Source: Streptomyces sp. LHD-70 (GTDB lineage: Bacteria > Actinomycetota > Actinomycetes > Streptomycetales > Streptomycetaceae). Taken from it: a stretch of 64,000 nt of DNA. Below are positions 19,832 to 28,964 of the stretch, one piece after another. A program made the position numbers and the translations under genes. The notes beneath the pieces are model-generated. The model made no database searches, was not told the DNA's origin, and saw nothing but the letters and a program-made list of their open reading frames with translations. The DNA lies in the NCBI RefSeq assembly GCF_031157275.1, contig NZ_JAVIFW010000001.1, positions 930,001-994,000 on the forward strand. Direction: 5' to 3'. Position 1 is the stretch's first letter, and each line of letters begins with the position of its first letter.

Positions 19832-21010
19832 ATGGCTGAGGCTCAGAATCTTCCGGTGGGTTCCACCACCGCCGGCTCGGTCGCAGTGGCCGCCGAGTCC
19901 ACCGTCGCGACGCGCATGAGCGCGCCCCCGTCGTTCGACGTGGCCGACTTCCCGGTCCCGCACGGCCGCGAGGAGGAGTGGCGCTTCACGCCGCTCGACC
20001 GCCTCAGGGGCCTGCACGACGGCACCGCGAAGGCCGACGGCGCCCTGAAGGCCGAGATCGACGCGCCCGAGGGCGTCACCGTCGAGTCGGTCGGCCGGGA
20101 CGACGCGCGCATCGGCAAGGCGGGCACGCCCGTCGACCGCGTCGCCGCGCAGGCGTTCTCCTCCTTCGAGAAGGCCACCGTCGTCTCGGTCCCCAAGGAG
20201 CAGGTGCTCGACCAGCCCGTGCGCGTCACGCTGCACGGCGAGGGCGGCACCACCTTCGGGCACACCGTCTTCGACATCGGCGCCTTCGCCGAGGCTGTCA
20301 TCGTCATCGACCACACCGGTGACGCCGTCCGCGCCGCCAACGTCGACTTCCTCGTCGGCGACGGCGCCAAGGTCACCGTGGTCTCCGTGCAGGACTGGGA
20401 CGACACTGCCGTCCACGTCTCGCAGCACAACGCCCTCGTCGGCCGCGACGCCACCTTCAGGTCGGTCGTCGTGACCTTCGGCGGCGACGTCGTCCGCATC
20501 CACCCGCGCGTCAACTACGCGGGCCCCGGCGGCGAGGCCGAGCTGCTCGGCCTGTACTTCACCGACGCGGGGCAGCACCAGGAGCACCGCCTCCTGGTCG
20601 ACCACAACGTCCCGCACTGCAAGTCCAACGTCACGTACAAGGGCGCGCTGCAGGGTGAAGAGGCGCACGCCGTGTGGATCGGTGACGTCCTCATCGAGGC
20701 CGCCGCCGAGGGCACCGACACGTACGAGATGAACCGCAACCTGGTTCTGACCGACGGCGCCCGGGTCGACTCCGTGCCGAACCTGGAGATCGAGACCGGC
20801 GAGATCGTCGGCGCCGGCCACGCCTCGGCGACCGGCCGCTTCGACGACGAGCAGCTCTTCTACCTGCAGTCCCGCGGCATTCCGGCCGACGAGGCCCGCC
20901 GCCTGGTGGTGCGCGGCTTCTTCGCCGAGCTGGTCCAGCAGATCGGTGTCGACGACATCGAGGAGCGCCTTCTCGCGAAGATCGAGACCGAGCTGGCGGA
21001 GTCGGCCTGA
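19832..21010 (+). CDS. sufD: Fe-S cluster assembly protein SufD
   Basis: A 392-residue partner of SufB in the SufBC2D scaffold, sharing the SufBD fold. Recognisable parts are the N-terminal PVPHGREEEWRFTPLDRLRGL, the central HNALVGRDATFRSVVVTFGGD and the C-terminal EQLFYLQSRGIPADEARRLVVRGFF. ATG 19832 gives the N-terminus seen in relatives; GTG 19814 in the same frame has AAGAAAG upstream and would add six residues. Its stop overlaps the ferredoxin start (TGATG). Confidence 0.94.
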   Translation: MAEAQNLPVGSTTAGSVAVAAESTVATRMSAPPSFDVADFPVPHGREEEWRFTPLDRLRGLHDGTAKADGALKAEIDAPEGVTVESVGRDDARIGKAGTPVDRVAAQAFSSFEKATVVSVPKEQVLDQPVRVTLHGEGGTTFGHTVFDIGAFAEAVIVIDHTGDAVRAANVDFLVGDGAKVTVVSVQDWDDTAVHVSQHNALVGRDATFRSVVVTFGGDVVRIHPRVNYAGPGGEAELLGLYFTDAGQHQEHRLLVDHNVPHCKSNVTYKGALQGEEAHAVWIGDVLIEAAAEGTDTYEMNRNLVLTDGARVDSVPNLEIETGEIVGAGHASATGRFDDEQLFYLQSRGIPADEARRLVVRGFFAELVQQIGVDDIEERLLAKIETELAESA

Positions 21011-21327
21011 TGACCTTCGTCAAAGCCTGTGCGCTGAGCGAGCTGGAGGAGGACACCCCGAAGCGGGTGGAACTCGACGGCACGCCGGTGTCCGTAGTCA
21101 AGACCGAGGGCGAGGTGTACGCGATCAACGACATCTGCTCGCACGCGAACGTCTCCCTCTCGGAGGGCGAAGTCGAAGACTGCATGATCGAGTGCTGGCT
21201 GCACGGTTCCAGCTTCGACCTCCGCACCGGCAAGCCGTCCGGGCTTCCCGCGACGCGCCCCGTCCCCGTATACCCCGTACAGATCGAAGGGGACGATGTG
21301 CTCGTCTCCGTCACCCAGGAGTCCTGA
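21010..21327 (+). CDS. Rieske [2Fe-2S] ferredoxin of the suf operon
   Basis: A 105-residue protein with a full Rieske motif: CSH near residues 43-45 and CWLH near 63-66, giving the two-cysteine, two-histidine set for a [2Fe-2S] cluster. It resembles the ferredoxin component of non-haem oxygenases. Its position between sufD and sufC is conserved in Streptomyces as far as I recall. It may carry electrons for cluster assembly, or act as an early recipient; which one is not shown by the sequence. No signal peptide. Confidence 0.9.
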   Translation: MTFVKACALSELEEDTPKRVELDGTPVSVVKTEGEVYAINDICSHANVSLSEGEVEDCMIECWLHGSSFDLRTGKPSGLPATRPVPVYPVQIEGDDVLVSVTQES

Positions 21328-21332
21328 GGCAC

Positions 21333-22097
21333 ATGGCAACGCTTGAAATCCGCGACCTGCACGTTTCCGTCGAGGTCGACAATGGCACCAAGGAAATCCT
21401 CAAGGGTGTCGACCTGACCGTGAAGCAGGGCGAGACCCACGCCATCATGGGCCCGAACGGCTCCGGCAAGTCCACGCTCGCGTACTCCATCGCCGGTCAC
21501 CCCAAGTACACGATCACCAGCGGCACCGTCACCCTCGACGGCGAGGACGTCCTGGAGATGTCCGTCGACGAGCGTGCCCGCGCCGGCATGTTCCTCGCCA
21601 TGCAGTACCCGGTCGAGGTCCCCGGCGTCTCGGTCTCCAACTTCCTGCGTACGTCGGCCACGGCGATCCGCGGCGAGGCCCCCAAGCTGCGTACCTGGGT
21701 GAAGGAGGTCAAGGGTGCGATGGAGCAGCTCCAGATGGACCCGGCCTTCGCCGAGCGCAACGTGAACGAGGGCTTCTCCGGCGGTGAGAAGAAGCGCCAC
21801 GAGATCCTGCAGATGGAGCTCCTCAAGCCGAAGATCGCGATCCTCGACGAGACCGACTCCGGCCTCGACGTCGACGCCCTGCGCCAGGTCTCGGACGGCG
21901 TCAACCGCGTCCGTGAGACCGGTGAGGTCGGCACCCTGCTGATCACGCACTACACGCGCATCCTGCGCTACGTGAAGCCTGACTTCGTGCACGTCTTCTC
22001 GGCGGGCAAGATCGTCGAGTCCGGCGGCCCCGAGCTGGCCGACACGCTCGAGGCCGAGGGCTACGAGAAGTACACGAAGGGTGGCGTATCCGCGTGA
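21333..22097 (+). CDS. sufC: Fe-S cluster assembly ATPase SufC
   Basis: A 254-residue ABC-type ATPase that drives conformational change in SufB/SufD. Walker A GPNGSGKST is at 40-48, the SufC-specific signature FSGGEKKR at 148-155 and Walker B LDETDSGLD at 171-179. The frame opens far upstream inside sufD; ATG 21333 is the family start, with AGGAG at 21318-21322. The stop overlaps sufS (GTGA). Confidence 0.96.
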   Translation: MATLEIRDLHVSVEVDNGTKEILKGVDLTVKQGETHAIMGPNGSGKSTLAYSIAGHPKYTITSGTVTLDGEDVLEMSVDERARAGMFLAMQYPVEVPGVSVSNFLRTSATAIRGEAPKLRTWVKEVKGAMEQLQMDPAFAERNVNEGFSGGEKKRHEILQMELLKPKIAILDETDSGLDVDALRQVSDGVNRVRETGEVGTLLITHYTRILRYVKPDFVHVFSAGKIVESGGPELADTLEAEGYEKYTKGGVSA

Positions 22098-23350
22098 CAC
22101 AGCTGCCGGGCCTCCTCGACACCGAGGCGCTCCGCAAGGACTTCCCGATCCTGGATCGGGTGCTCCACGACGGCAAGAAGCTCGTCTACCTGGACAACGC
22201 GGCGACCTCCCAGACGCCGCGCCAGGTGCTCGACGTGCTCACCGAGTACTACGAGCAGCACAACGCCAACGTCCACCGCGGCGTGCACGTCCTCGCCGAG
22301 GAGGCCACGGCGCTGTACGAAGGCGCTCGTGACAAGGTCGCCGAGTTCATCAACGCGCCGAGCCGCAACGAGGTGATCTTCACGAAGAACGCCTCGGAGT
22401 CGCTCAACCTCGTGGCGAACATGCTCGGCTGGGCCGACGAGCCCTACCGCGTGGACAGCGACACCGAGATCGTCATCACGGAGATGGAGCACCACTCCAA
22501 CATCGTTCCCTGGCAGCTGCTCGCGCAGCGCACGGGCGCGAAGCTGAAGTGGTTCGGCCTCACCGACGACGGCCGCCTCGACCTGTCCAACATCGACGAG
22601 ATCATCAACGAGAAGACGAAGATCGTCTCCTTCACGCTGGTCTCCAACATCATGGGCACCGTCAACCCGGTCGAGGCGATCGTGCGCCGCGCCCAGGAGG
22701 TCGGCGCGCTGGTCTGCATCGACGCCTCCCAGGCCGCGCCGCACATGCCGCTCGACGTGCAGGCGCTGCAGGCCGACTTCGTCGCCTTCACCGGCCACAA
22801 GATGTGCGGCCCGACCGGCATCGGCGTGCTGTGGGGACGGCAGGAACTCCTGGAGGACCTGCCCCCGTTCCTCGGCGGCGGAGAGATGATCGAGACCGTC
22901 TCGATGCACTCGTCGACGTACGCACCCGCGCCGCACAAGTTCGAGGCGGGCACCCCGCCGATCTCGCAGGCCATCGGCCTCGGGGCGGCCGTGGACTACC
23001 TCACCTCGATCGGCATGGACAAGATCGCGCAGCATGAGCACGCGATCACGGAGTACGCCGTCAAGCGCCTCCAGGAAGTCCCGGACCTCCGGATCATCGG
23101 CCCCACCACGGCCGAGGACCGCGGCGCCGCGATCTCCTTCACGCTCGGCGACATCCACCCGCACGACGTGGGCCAGGTCCTCGACGAGCAGGGCATCGCG
23201 GTCCGCGTGGGCCACCACTGCGCGCGCCCGGTCTGCCTGCGGTACGGAATTCCTGCGACCACGCGAGCGTCGTTCTATCTGTACTCCACTCCGGCCGAGG
23301 TGGACGCCTTGGTCGAGGGCCTGGAGCACGTACGGAACTTTTTCGGTTGA
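22094..23350 (+). CDS. sufS: Cysteine desulfurase SufS
   Basis: A 418-residue PLP enzyme that takes sulfur from cysteine and passes it to SufU. The PLP lysine is K236 in TGHKMCGP and the persulfide-forming cysteine is C376 in RVGHHCARP, the group II (SufS) arrangement. HHSNIVPWQ and the YLDNAATSQTP N-terminus also fit. GTG 22094 overlaps the sufC stop. Partner SufU follows 39 bases downstream. Confidence 0.96.
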   Translation: MTQLPGLLDTEALRKDFPILDRVLHDGKKLVYLDNAATSQTPRQVLDVLTEYYEQHNANVHRGVHVLAEEATALYEGARDKVAEFINAPSRNEVIFTKNASESLNLVANMLGWADEPYRVDSDTEIVITEMEHHSNIVPWQLLAQRTGAKLKWFGLTDDGRLDLSNIDEIINEKTKIVSFTLVSNIMGTVNPVEAIVRRAQEVGALVCIDASQAAPHMPLDVQALQADFVAFTGHKMCGPTGIGVLWGRQELLEDLPPFLGGGEMIETVSMHSSTYAPAPHKFEAGTPPISQAIGLGAAVDYLTSIGMDKIAQHEHAITEYAVKRLQEVPDLRIIGPTTAEDRGAAISFTLGDIHPHDVGQVLDEQGIAVRVGHHCARPVCLRYGIPATTRASFYLYSTPAEVDALVEGLEHVRNFFG

Positions 23351-23389
23351 TTGACAGATGAGCACGGTGGCTGAGGACAGGGCTGACTG

Positions 23390-23863
23390 GTGAAGCTGGA
23401 CTCCATGTACCAGGACGTGATCCTGGATCACTACAAGCACCCGCACGGACGCGGTCTGCGCGACGGCGACGCCGAGGTGCACCACGTCAACCCGACGTGC
23501 GGTGACGAGATCACGCTCCGGGTGAAGTACGACGGCGAGCGCATCGCGGACGTCTCGTACGAGGGACAGGGCTGCTCGATCAGCCAGGCCAGCGCGTCCG
23601 TGCTGAACGAACTGCTCGTCGGCAAGGAACTGGCCGAGGCGCAGCGGATCCAGGAGGTCTTCCTGGAGCTGATGCAGTCCAAGGGCAGGATCGAGCCGGA
23701 CGACGCGATGGAGGAGACCCTGGAGGACGCGGTCGCGTTCGCCGGAGTCTCCAAGTACCCGGCACGGGTGAAGTGCGCTCTGCTGAGCTGGATGGCGTGG
23801 AAGGACGCGACCGCCCAGGCATTCGGCGAGGACCGCGAGACCACAGCGAGGAAGACCGCATGA
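23390..23863 (+). CDS. sufU: SufU sulfur-transfer protein
   Basis: A 157-residue SufU/IscU-fold protein that receives persulfide sulfur from SufS. Three conserved cysteines are in place: C37 (NPTCGD), C62 (GQGCSIS) and C129 (RVKCALLSW). The 18-residue insert typical of SufU rather than IscU is present around KGRIEPDDAMEET. GTG 23390 is the likely start. The stop overlaps the next gene (ATGA). Confidence 0.94.
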   Translation: MKLDSMYQDVILDHYKHPHGRGLRDGDAEVHHVNPTCGDEITLRVKYDGERIADVSYEGQGCSISQASASVLNELLVGKELAEAQRIQEVFLELMQSKGRIEPDDAMEETLEDAVAFAGVSKYPARVKCALLSWMAWKDATAQAFGEDRETTARKTA

Positions 23864-24198
23864 GTGACAACGAGACGGCCACGATGAAGCCGGCCTCCGA
23901 GGAGGAGGTCCGCGAGGCGCTGATGGACGTCGTCGACCCCGAGCTGGGCATCGACGTCGTCAACCTGGGCCTGATCTACGGCGTTCACGTCGACGACGCG
24001 AACATCGCGACGATCGACATGACCCTGACGTCGGCGGCCTGCCCGCTGACCGACGTGATCGAGGACCAGGCGAAGTCGGCCACCGAGGGCCTGGTCAACG
24101 AGCTGCGCATCAACTGGGTCTGGATGCCGCCGTGGGGCCCGGACAAGATCACGGACGACGGCCGCGAGCAGCTGCGCGCGCTCGGGTTCAACGTCTGA
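23860..24198 (+). CDS. sufT: SufT-type metal-sulfur cluster assembly factor (DUF59/MIP18)
   Basis: A 112-residue protein with the MIP18/DUF59 fold, seen in DVVDPELGIDVVNLGLIY (about 28-45) and TSAACPLTD with the conserved cysteine near residue 63. SufT helps Fe-S cluster maturation. The long upstream frame is a shadow; ATG 23860 overlaps the sufU stop. It is the last suf gene and is followed by a strong terminator. Confidence 0.9.
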   Translation: MSDNETATMKPASEEEVREALMDVVDPELGIDVVNLGLIYGVHVDDANIATIDMTLTSAACPLTDVIEDQAKSATEGLVNELRINWVWMPPWGPDKITDDGREQLRALGFNV

Positions 24199-24220
24199 GC
24201 CTCCCCGCGTCGTACGAAGA

Positions 24221-24250
24221 GGCCCCCGGAGAGTTCGCTCTCCGGGGGCC
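24221..24250 (+). terminator. Terminator of the suf operon
   Basis: A perfect 13-bp GC-rich stem (24221-24233 with 24238-24250), an ultra-stable TTCG loop and a short TTTCC tail lie 22 bases after the last suf stop codon. Confidence 0.93.
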
Positions 24251-24275
24251 TTTCCGTGCGTGCGGTCGCGTGCGC

Positions 24276-25601
24276 TCAGCCCGGGTACGGAGCCGGGGCC
24301 GGGGCCGCAGCGGGTGCCGGTGTCAGCGGGACGCCCGCCGCCTGGGCGAGGGTGACGTCCAGGCTCTCCTTGCGGATGCGCTGGTCGACGTAGAGGAGGC
24401 TGACGGCGAGCTGCGGGAACAGGGCCGTGACCAGCTGGCTGACCAGGGCGCCGATCATGATGAAGAACATGAACACGCCCATGGTGGCGAAGACTTCGGC
24501 GGGTTCGGGGTCCGGGCCCATGGCGCCGGCGGTCGGTATCGCCGAGAACATCCCGATCATGTTGAACGGGATCTGGATGAAGTACCCGGCGACGCCCGCC
24601 ATCAGAGAGACCAGCAGCGAGATGCCGAAGATCCGCCACCAGGAGCCCCGCACCAGACGGGTCGAGCGGCGCAGCGCCGTGACCGGTCCCGCCGACTCGA
24701 AGACAGCGACCGCGGGGGCAAGGGAGAAGCGCACCCACAGCCACATGACCAGCGGCAGCAGCGCGATCAGCCCGAGGAACCACAGCGCGAGGACCGGCCC
24801 GGGGTTGCTTTGCTCGGTGTACGAGAAGACGGTGACGACCAGGCCGACGCCGAGGAACAGCAGGAACGGGATCGCCACGATCAGCGCGGTGAGCAGGCCG
24901 GTGCCGATGACGGCCGGAACGCGCGCCATGGTGCGGCGCCAGACCGTGCCGAAGGCCGACGGCCGACCGAGCACCGCGTCCTGCAACGCCGCCGGGCAGA
25001 CCGCGGAGACCATCGCGGACGCGACGAGCATCGCGATCAGCGCGAACACCCAGACCGAGATGCCCGCGACGATCACCGGCAAGGTGTCGGACCAGAGCGG
25101 CTCGCCGTACTCCGGGGTGTCGATGAAGGCGCGGAAGTGGTCGCCGACGAACACGTACGCCAGGCCGAGGGCGAGGACGACGGCGATCAGCGCGCCGCCG
25201 TACGCGATCAGGGATATCCCGAACAGGGCGCGCCAGCAGCGGCCGACCGTCGCGAACGTGCCGCCCAGGACGTCGCCGAGCTGCAGCGGACGCAGCGGAA
25301 TCACGCCGGGCTTCGGCGCGGGCGGCGGGCCCCAGGCGAACGGGCCGGGCCCGGGCGGCGGATACGGTCCCGGGCCGTACTGCGGGTACTGCGGGTACTG
25401 CGGATGCTGCGGGTGCTGTCCGTACGCCCCGTACGGCGGCGGCGGTGGTGCTGACTGCTGAGGCGGTACCTGTGGCCGTGGTGCGTCCTGCGGTGGCTGC
25501 TGCTGTGGCGGTGGTGCGTCCTGCGGTGGCTGTTCCGTTCCTCCGGAACCGGCCGCCTCGTCCGGCTGCTCGGCCCCGCCCCGCCCCTGGTCCATCGACA
25601 T
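24276..25601 (-). CDS. Proline-rich integral membrane protein (GDPD-membrane-domain-like)
   Basis: A 441-residue protein. Residues 1-100 are proline/glutamine-rich with PQYPQYPQYGPGPYPP-type repeats, probably cytoplasmic and disordered. The remainder has about six to eight hydrophobic segments and resembles the membrane domain that accompanies glycerophosphoryl diester phosphodiesterases, but without the catalytic domain. Motifs include RPLQLGDVLGGTFATV and LYVDQRIRKESLD near the end. Function unknown; such proteins are common in Streptomyces. It is convergent with the suf operon. Confidence 0.8.
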   Translation of the reverse strand: MSMDQGRGGAEQPDEAAGSGGTEQPPQDAPPPQQQPPQDAPRPQVPPQQSAPPPPPYGAYGQHPQHPQYPQYPQYGPGPYPPPGPGPFAWGPPPAPKPGVIPLRPLQLGDVLGGTFATVGRCWRALFGISLIAYGGALIAVVLALGLAYVFVGDHFRAFIDTPEYGEPLWSDTLPVIVAGISVWVFALIAMLVASAMVSAVCPAALQDAVLGRPSAFGTVWRRTMARVPAVIGTGLLTALIVAIPFLLFLGVGLVVTVFSYTEQSNPGPVLALWFLGLIALLPLVMWLWVRFSLAPAVAVFESAGPVTALRRSTRLVRGSWWRIFGISLLVSLMAGVAGYFIQIPFNMIGMFSAIPTAGAMGPDPEPAEVFATMGVFMFFIMIGALVSQLVTALFPQLAVSLLYVDQRIRKESLDVTLAQAAGVPLTPAPAAAPAPAPYPG

Positions 25602-25682
25602 GCGTCTCGCTCCCGTGATTCGTCCCCCTTGGACCGGGACACGTTAGCCGGTCCCGCTCCGGCAGGAAGGAGCGACCGTTCT

Positions 25683-25720
25683 GTGTACGCACGTACACAA
25701 CGTTATGTACGCTAGTACAC
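25683..25720 (+). promoter_or_regulatory. Twin operators for the SMR/TetR pair, over a leaderless promoter
   Basis: GTGTAC-GCAC-GTACAC (25683-25698) and TGTAC-GCTA-GTACA (25706-25719) are inverted repeats with centres 22 bases apart, the second ending one base before ATG 25721. A TACGCT -10 box (25708-25713) lies inside the second site, leaving seven bases to the ATG and no Shine-Dalgarno. This fits a leaderless mRNA repressed by the TetR protein encoded downstream. Confidence 0.65.
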
Positions 25721-26041
25721 ATGGGATACGGACTGCTGGCCGCGGCCATCGCGGCGGAGGTGGCCGGGACGACGGCCATGAAGTACAGCGAGGGGTTCAC
25801 GCGGCTGTGGCCCTCGCTCGCCACGGTCGCCGGCTATCTGCTCGCCTTCTCCCTGCTCGCGCAGACGCTGAAGACCATGCAGGTCGGCACCGCGTACGCG
25901 ATCTGGGCCGGGGTCGGCACGGCCGCCGTCGCCGTCATCGGCATGCTCTTCCTCGGCGAGTCCACGAGCCTCGCCAAGGTCGCCGGGATCGCCCTGGTGA
26001 TCGGCGGTGTCGTGCTGCTCAATCTGGGCGGGGCGCACTGA
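25721..26041 (+). CDS. SMR-family multidrug efflux protein
   Basis: A 106-residue protein with four hydrophobic segments, the EmrE/QacC size. The membrane-embedded glutamate of TM1 is seen in AIAAEVAGTTAMKYSEGF (E13), with YAIWAGVGTA in TM3. SMR proteins work as antiparallel dimers exchanging protons for cationic drugs. ATG 25721 follows the operators directly. The stop overlaps the TetR start (TGATG), so the pump and its regulator are translated together. Confidence 0.92.
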   Translation: MGYGLLAAAIAAEVAGTTAMKYSEGFTRLWPSLATVAGYLLAFSLLAQTLKTMQVGTAYAIWAGVGTAAVAVIGMLFLGESTSLAKVAGIALVIGGVVLLNLGGAH

Positions 26042-26649
26042 TGGCCGCGCGCAGGTACGACCCCGAGCGGCGCCAGCGGATCATCGACGCCGCGATCCGG
26101 GTCGTCGGCGCCAAGGGCATCGCCGGCCTCAGCCACCGCACCGTCGCCGCCGAGGCCGACGTTCCGCTCGGCTCGACCACGTACCACTTCAAGACCCTCG
26201 ACGACCTGATGGTGGCCGCGCTGCGGCAGACCAACGAGGGCTTCGCGAAGGTCGTACGGGAACACGGCGGCGCCCTCGCCGACCCGGGCGCCGACCTCGC
26301 CGCCGAACTGGCCCGGCTCACCGGCGAGTGGCTCGACGGCGACCGCACCGGGGTCGAGTTGGAGTACGAGCTCTACCTCGCGGCGCTGCGCCGCCCCGCG
26401 CTCCGGCCCGTCGCCGCCGAGTGGTGCGAGGAGGTCGGCGCCCTGATCGCCCGCCGCACCGACCCGGTCACGGCCCGCGCGACCGCCGCCATGCTCGACG
26501 GCATCTGTCTGCAGGTGCTGCTCACGGGCGGCGCGTACGACGAGGAGTACGCGCGGGAGATGCTCGCGCGGGTCATCGAGGGGGCAGAGGGAGTGGGGCC
26601 GCGACCGGACGGTGAGACCGGTTCGCCTCGGCGGGGCCGCGCCGGTTAG
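26041..26649 (+). CDS. TetR-family transcriptional repressor
   Basis: A 202-residue protein with an N-terminal TetR HTH ([20 protein letters not shown] then [23 protein letters not shown], about residues 10-60) and a helical ligand-binding C-terminal domain. It is coupled to the SMR pump gene and most likely represses it through the GTGTAC-type palindromes upstream. The inducer is unknown, probably a substrate of the pump. The longer upstream frame is a shadow. Confidence 0.9.
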   Translation: MAARRYDPERRQRIIDAAIRVVGAKGIAGLSHRTVAAEADVPLGSTTYHFKTLDDLMVAALRQTNEGFAKVVREHGGALADPGADLAAELARLTGEWLDGDRTGVELEYELYLAALRRPALRPVAAEWCEEVGALIARRTDPVTARATAAMLDGICLQVLLTGGAYDEEYAREMLARVIEGAEGVGPRPDGETGSPRRGRAG

Positions 26650-26659
26650 GTTTCCTGTC

Positions 26660-27646
26660 ATGACCGACACGACTTCCCGCACCACCGGCGCCGTCGCCGC
26701 CGGCCTCGCCACCATCACCGCCGACGGCACCGTTCTCGACACCTGGTTCCCGGCCCCCGAGCTCACCGCCGAGCCGGGCCCGGCCGGAACCGAGAAGCTC
26801 ACCGCCGAGCGCGCCGTCGAACTGCTCGGCGAGGGCGCCGCCCAGGCCATCGGCAAGGACGCCCGCCGCGGCGTCGAGACCGTCGCCGTCCGTACGGTCA
26901 TCGCCTCCCTGGACGACAAGCCGCTCGACGCGCACGACGCGTACCTGCGCCTGCACCTGCTCTCGCACCGCCTGGTCCAGCCGCACGGCCAGAACCTGGA
27001 CGGCGTCTTCGGGCTGCTCTCCAACAACGCCTGGACCTCGCTCGGCCCGGTCGCCGTCGACGACCTGGAGAAGGTCCGCCTCAACGCCCGCGCCGAGGGC
27101 CTGCACCTCGCCGTCACGTCGGTCGACAAGTTCCCGCGTATGACGGACTACGTCGCGCCCAAGGGCGTGCGCATCGCCGACGCCGACCGCGTCCGCCTCG
27201 GCGCGCACCTCGCCGAGGGCACCACCGTCATGCACGAGGGCTTCGTCAACTTCAACGCCGGCACGCTCGGCACGTCGATGGTCGAGGGCCGCATCTCCGC
27301 GGGCGTCGTCATCGGTGACGGCTCGGACATCGGCGGCGGCGCGTCCACCATGGGCACCCTCTCCGGCGGCGGCAAGGAGCGCATCTCCATCGGTCAGCGC
27401 TGCCTGATCGGCGCCGAGGCGGGCATCGGCATCGCGCTCGGCGACGAGTGCGTGGTCGAGGCCGGGCTCTACGTCACGGCGGGTACGCGGGTGACGATGC
27501 CCGACGGCCAGATCGTGAAGGCGCGTGAGCTGTCCGGCGCCTCGAACATCCTGTTCCGCCGCAACTCCACGACCGGTGCGGTCGAGGCTCGGCCGAACAA
27601 TGCGGTGTGGGGCGGGCTGAACGAGGTTCTGCACTCCAACGACTAG
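26660..27646 (+). CDS. dapD: Tetrahydrodipicolinate N-succinyltransferase
   Basis: A 328-residue enzyme of the actinobacterial DapD type that succinylates tetrahydrodipicolinate on the way to meso-diaminopimelate and lysine. The C-terminal half is a left-handed beta-helix with hexapeptide repeats ([40 protein letters not shown]) and the conserved glycine-rich [22 protein letters not shown] 26660 is preferred. dapA lies next door, convergent. Confidence 0.95.
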   Translation: MTDTTSRTTGAVAAGLATITADGTVLDTWFPAPELTAEPGPAGTEKLTAERAVELLGEGAAQAIGKDARRGVETVAVRTVIASLDDKPLDAHDAYLRLHLLSHRLVQPHGQNLDGVFGLLSNNAWTSLGPVAVDDLEKVRLNARAEGLHLAVTSVDKFPRMTDYVAPKGVRIADADRVRLGAHLAEGTTVMHEGFVNFNAGTLGTSMVEGRISAGVVIGDGSDIGGGASTMGTLSGGGKERISIGQRCLIGAEAGIGIALGDECVVEAGLYVTAGTRVTMPDGQIVKARELSGASNILFRRNSTTGAVEARPNNAVWGGLNEVLHSND

Positions 27647-27653
27647 TTCTTGA

Positions 27654-27697
27654 GGGCGACTTGCGGGTGCCGTTGGCTCGGTGGCCGTAAGTCGCCC
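27654..27697. terminator. Terminator-like hairpin after dapD
   Basis: A 13-bp stem with one G-T wobble (27654-27666 with 27685-27697) and an 18-base loop starts seven bases after the dapD stop. It also lies downstream of dapA on the other strand and could serve both convergent genes. Confidence 0.7.
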
Positions 27698-27710
27698 TTC
27701 GGGCTCGTCC

Positions 27711-27752
27711 TCAAGCTCCCCCAGCCTTCGGCCGGGAGGTGCCCCCAGACGG
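27711..27752. repeat. GC-rich repeat module (copy C), partly coding the dapA tail
   Basis: CTCCCCCAGC, a short spacer, then GGGAGGTGCCCCCAGACGGGC; the same core as copy B at 14.5 kb. The dapA reading frame runs through it and stops at its edge. Confidence 0.65.
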
Positions 27753-28670
27753 GCTGGAATTACTCACCAGCGCTGGACGGCCTTGCTGTACCAGCGCCTC
27801 GTACGCCGTCACCAGCCGAGCCGTTCGCCCCTCGTCCGCCGCCCGCAGCGGCGCTCGTACCGGACCCGCGGGCAACCCCATGGCGCCGAGCAGGGCCTTC
27901 GCCGTGACCGTGCCGGGCAGGCCGTCCGCCATCATCAGCTCCATCAGCGGCAGCGCGAGCCGCTGCAGCAGCGTGGCGCCCGCCGTGTCACCCGCGTCGA
28001 ACGCGTCCAGGATCGCGCGCAGCTCCGCGGGTACGACGTTCGCCACCGTGCTGATGTACCCGGCGCCGCCGACCGCGTACAGCGGCAGGATGAACTCCTC
28101 GCAGCCCGTGTAGTACGCCAACTCCGTGCGCGCCAGGACCTTCTGCGTGCCGAGCAGGTCGTACGCGCAGTCCTTCACGCCGACGATCCGCGGGTGCTCG
28201 GCCAGGCGCAGCATCGTCTCCGGCTCGATGCGGGTGCCGGTGCGGTGCGGGATGTCGTAGAGCAGCACCGGGAGGCCCGTGGTGTCCGCGACCGTACGGA
28301 AGTGCTCCTCGATCGCGTCCTGCGGGGGCTTGCTGTAGTACGGCGTGAGCAGCAACAGGCCGTCGGCGCCCGCCTGTTCGGCCTGCCGGGCCAGCTCCCT
28401 GGCGTGTGCGGTGTCCGCGCTGCCGACTCCGGCCACCACCGAGGCCCGGTCGCCGACGGCCTCCCGGACCGCGCGGATCAGCTCGGCCTTCTCGGCGTCG
28501 CTGGTCGTCGGGGACTCGCCGGTGGTGCCGGACAGGACGAGGCCGTCGCAGCCCTCGTCGACGAGCCGCACGGCCAGCCGCCCAGCGCCGTCCGGGTCGA
28601 GGGCGCCGGAAGCGTCGAAGGGCGTGATCATCGCGCAGAGGGCGCGGCCGAGGGGCGAGGCTGAGGTCAT
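27711..28670 (-). CDS. dapA: 4-hydroxy-tetrahydrodipicolinate synthase
   Basis: A 319-residue TIM-barrel aldolase that condenses pyruvate with aspartate semialdehyde. Key residues are visible: SGTTGESPT (about 48-56), Y139 in YDIPHRTG and the Schiff-base lysine K166 in GVKDCAYD. ATG 28670 is preferred over the longer frame. The last roughly 15 residues (SSPSGGTSRPKAGGA) are encoded by a copy of the intergenic repeat and are not part of the fold. Streptomycetes usually carry more than one DapA homologue, so a related aldolase role is possible. Confidence 0.88.
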   Translation of the reverse strand: MTSASPLGRALCAMITPFDASGALDPDGAGRLAVRLVDEGCDGLVLSGTTGESPTTSDAEKAELIRAVREAVGDRASVVAGVGSADTAHARELARQAEQAGADGLLLLTPYYSKPPQDAIEEHFRTVADTTGLPVLLYDIPHRTGTRIEPETMLRLAEHPRIVGVKDCAYDLLGTQKVLARTELAYYTGCEEFILPLYAVGGAGYISTVANVVPAELRAILDAFDAGDTAGATLLQRLALPLMELMMADGLPGTVTAKALLGAMGLPAGPVRAPLRAADEGRTARLVTAYEALVQQGRPALVSNSSPSGGTSRPKAGGA

Positions 28671-28964
28671 GCGTGCAGTCTCGGTATGAGGTGGCACGGA
28701 TTCCACTTAATTCTGCTTCAGGGTACGGGTAAGCGGTGCTACACCCAGGGTGACAGGGCTGAACATCCGCTTGTACGAAGGGAGTTGGCGCCGCGCACCG
28801 GGGTGCCCGGGCGTCCCCGGCCGAACGGCGGGGGCGTGCCGGGAAGCGGCGCTAGCTGGTTCGAAGGAGGGGCCGAACGGGCTTGACCTCAAGTGGAGTT
28901 CACGTTCGAGCATGGTGATCACGGCGCCGCCCGGGGCCGTGCCCGTATCCACAGGGAGGTCACC
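28671..28964. other. Intergenic region upstream of the ABM-domain gene
   Basis: This 294-bp divergent region must hold promoters for dapA and the tandem ABM gene. A TTGACC box at 28883-28888 precedes an imperfect dyad (CTCAAGTGGAGTTCACGTTCGAG) that loosely resembles a MerR-type promoter with a long spacer, but the -10 (GAGCAT) is poor. No coding potential seen. Confidence 0.4.

Noticed and set aside
28883..28913. MerR-type promoter upstream of the ABM gene
   Set aside because: The TTGACC box and left arm fit, but the right arm and the -10 box are poor and no MerR gene is near. Kept only as a note.
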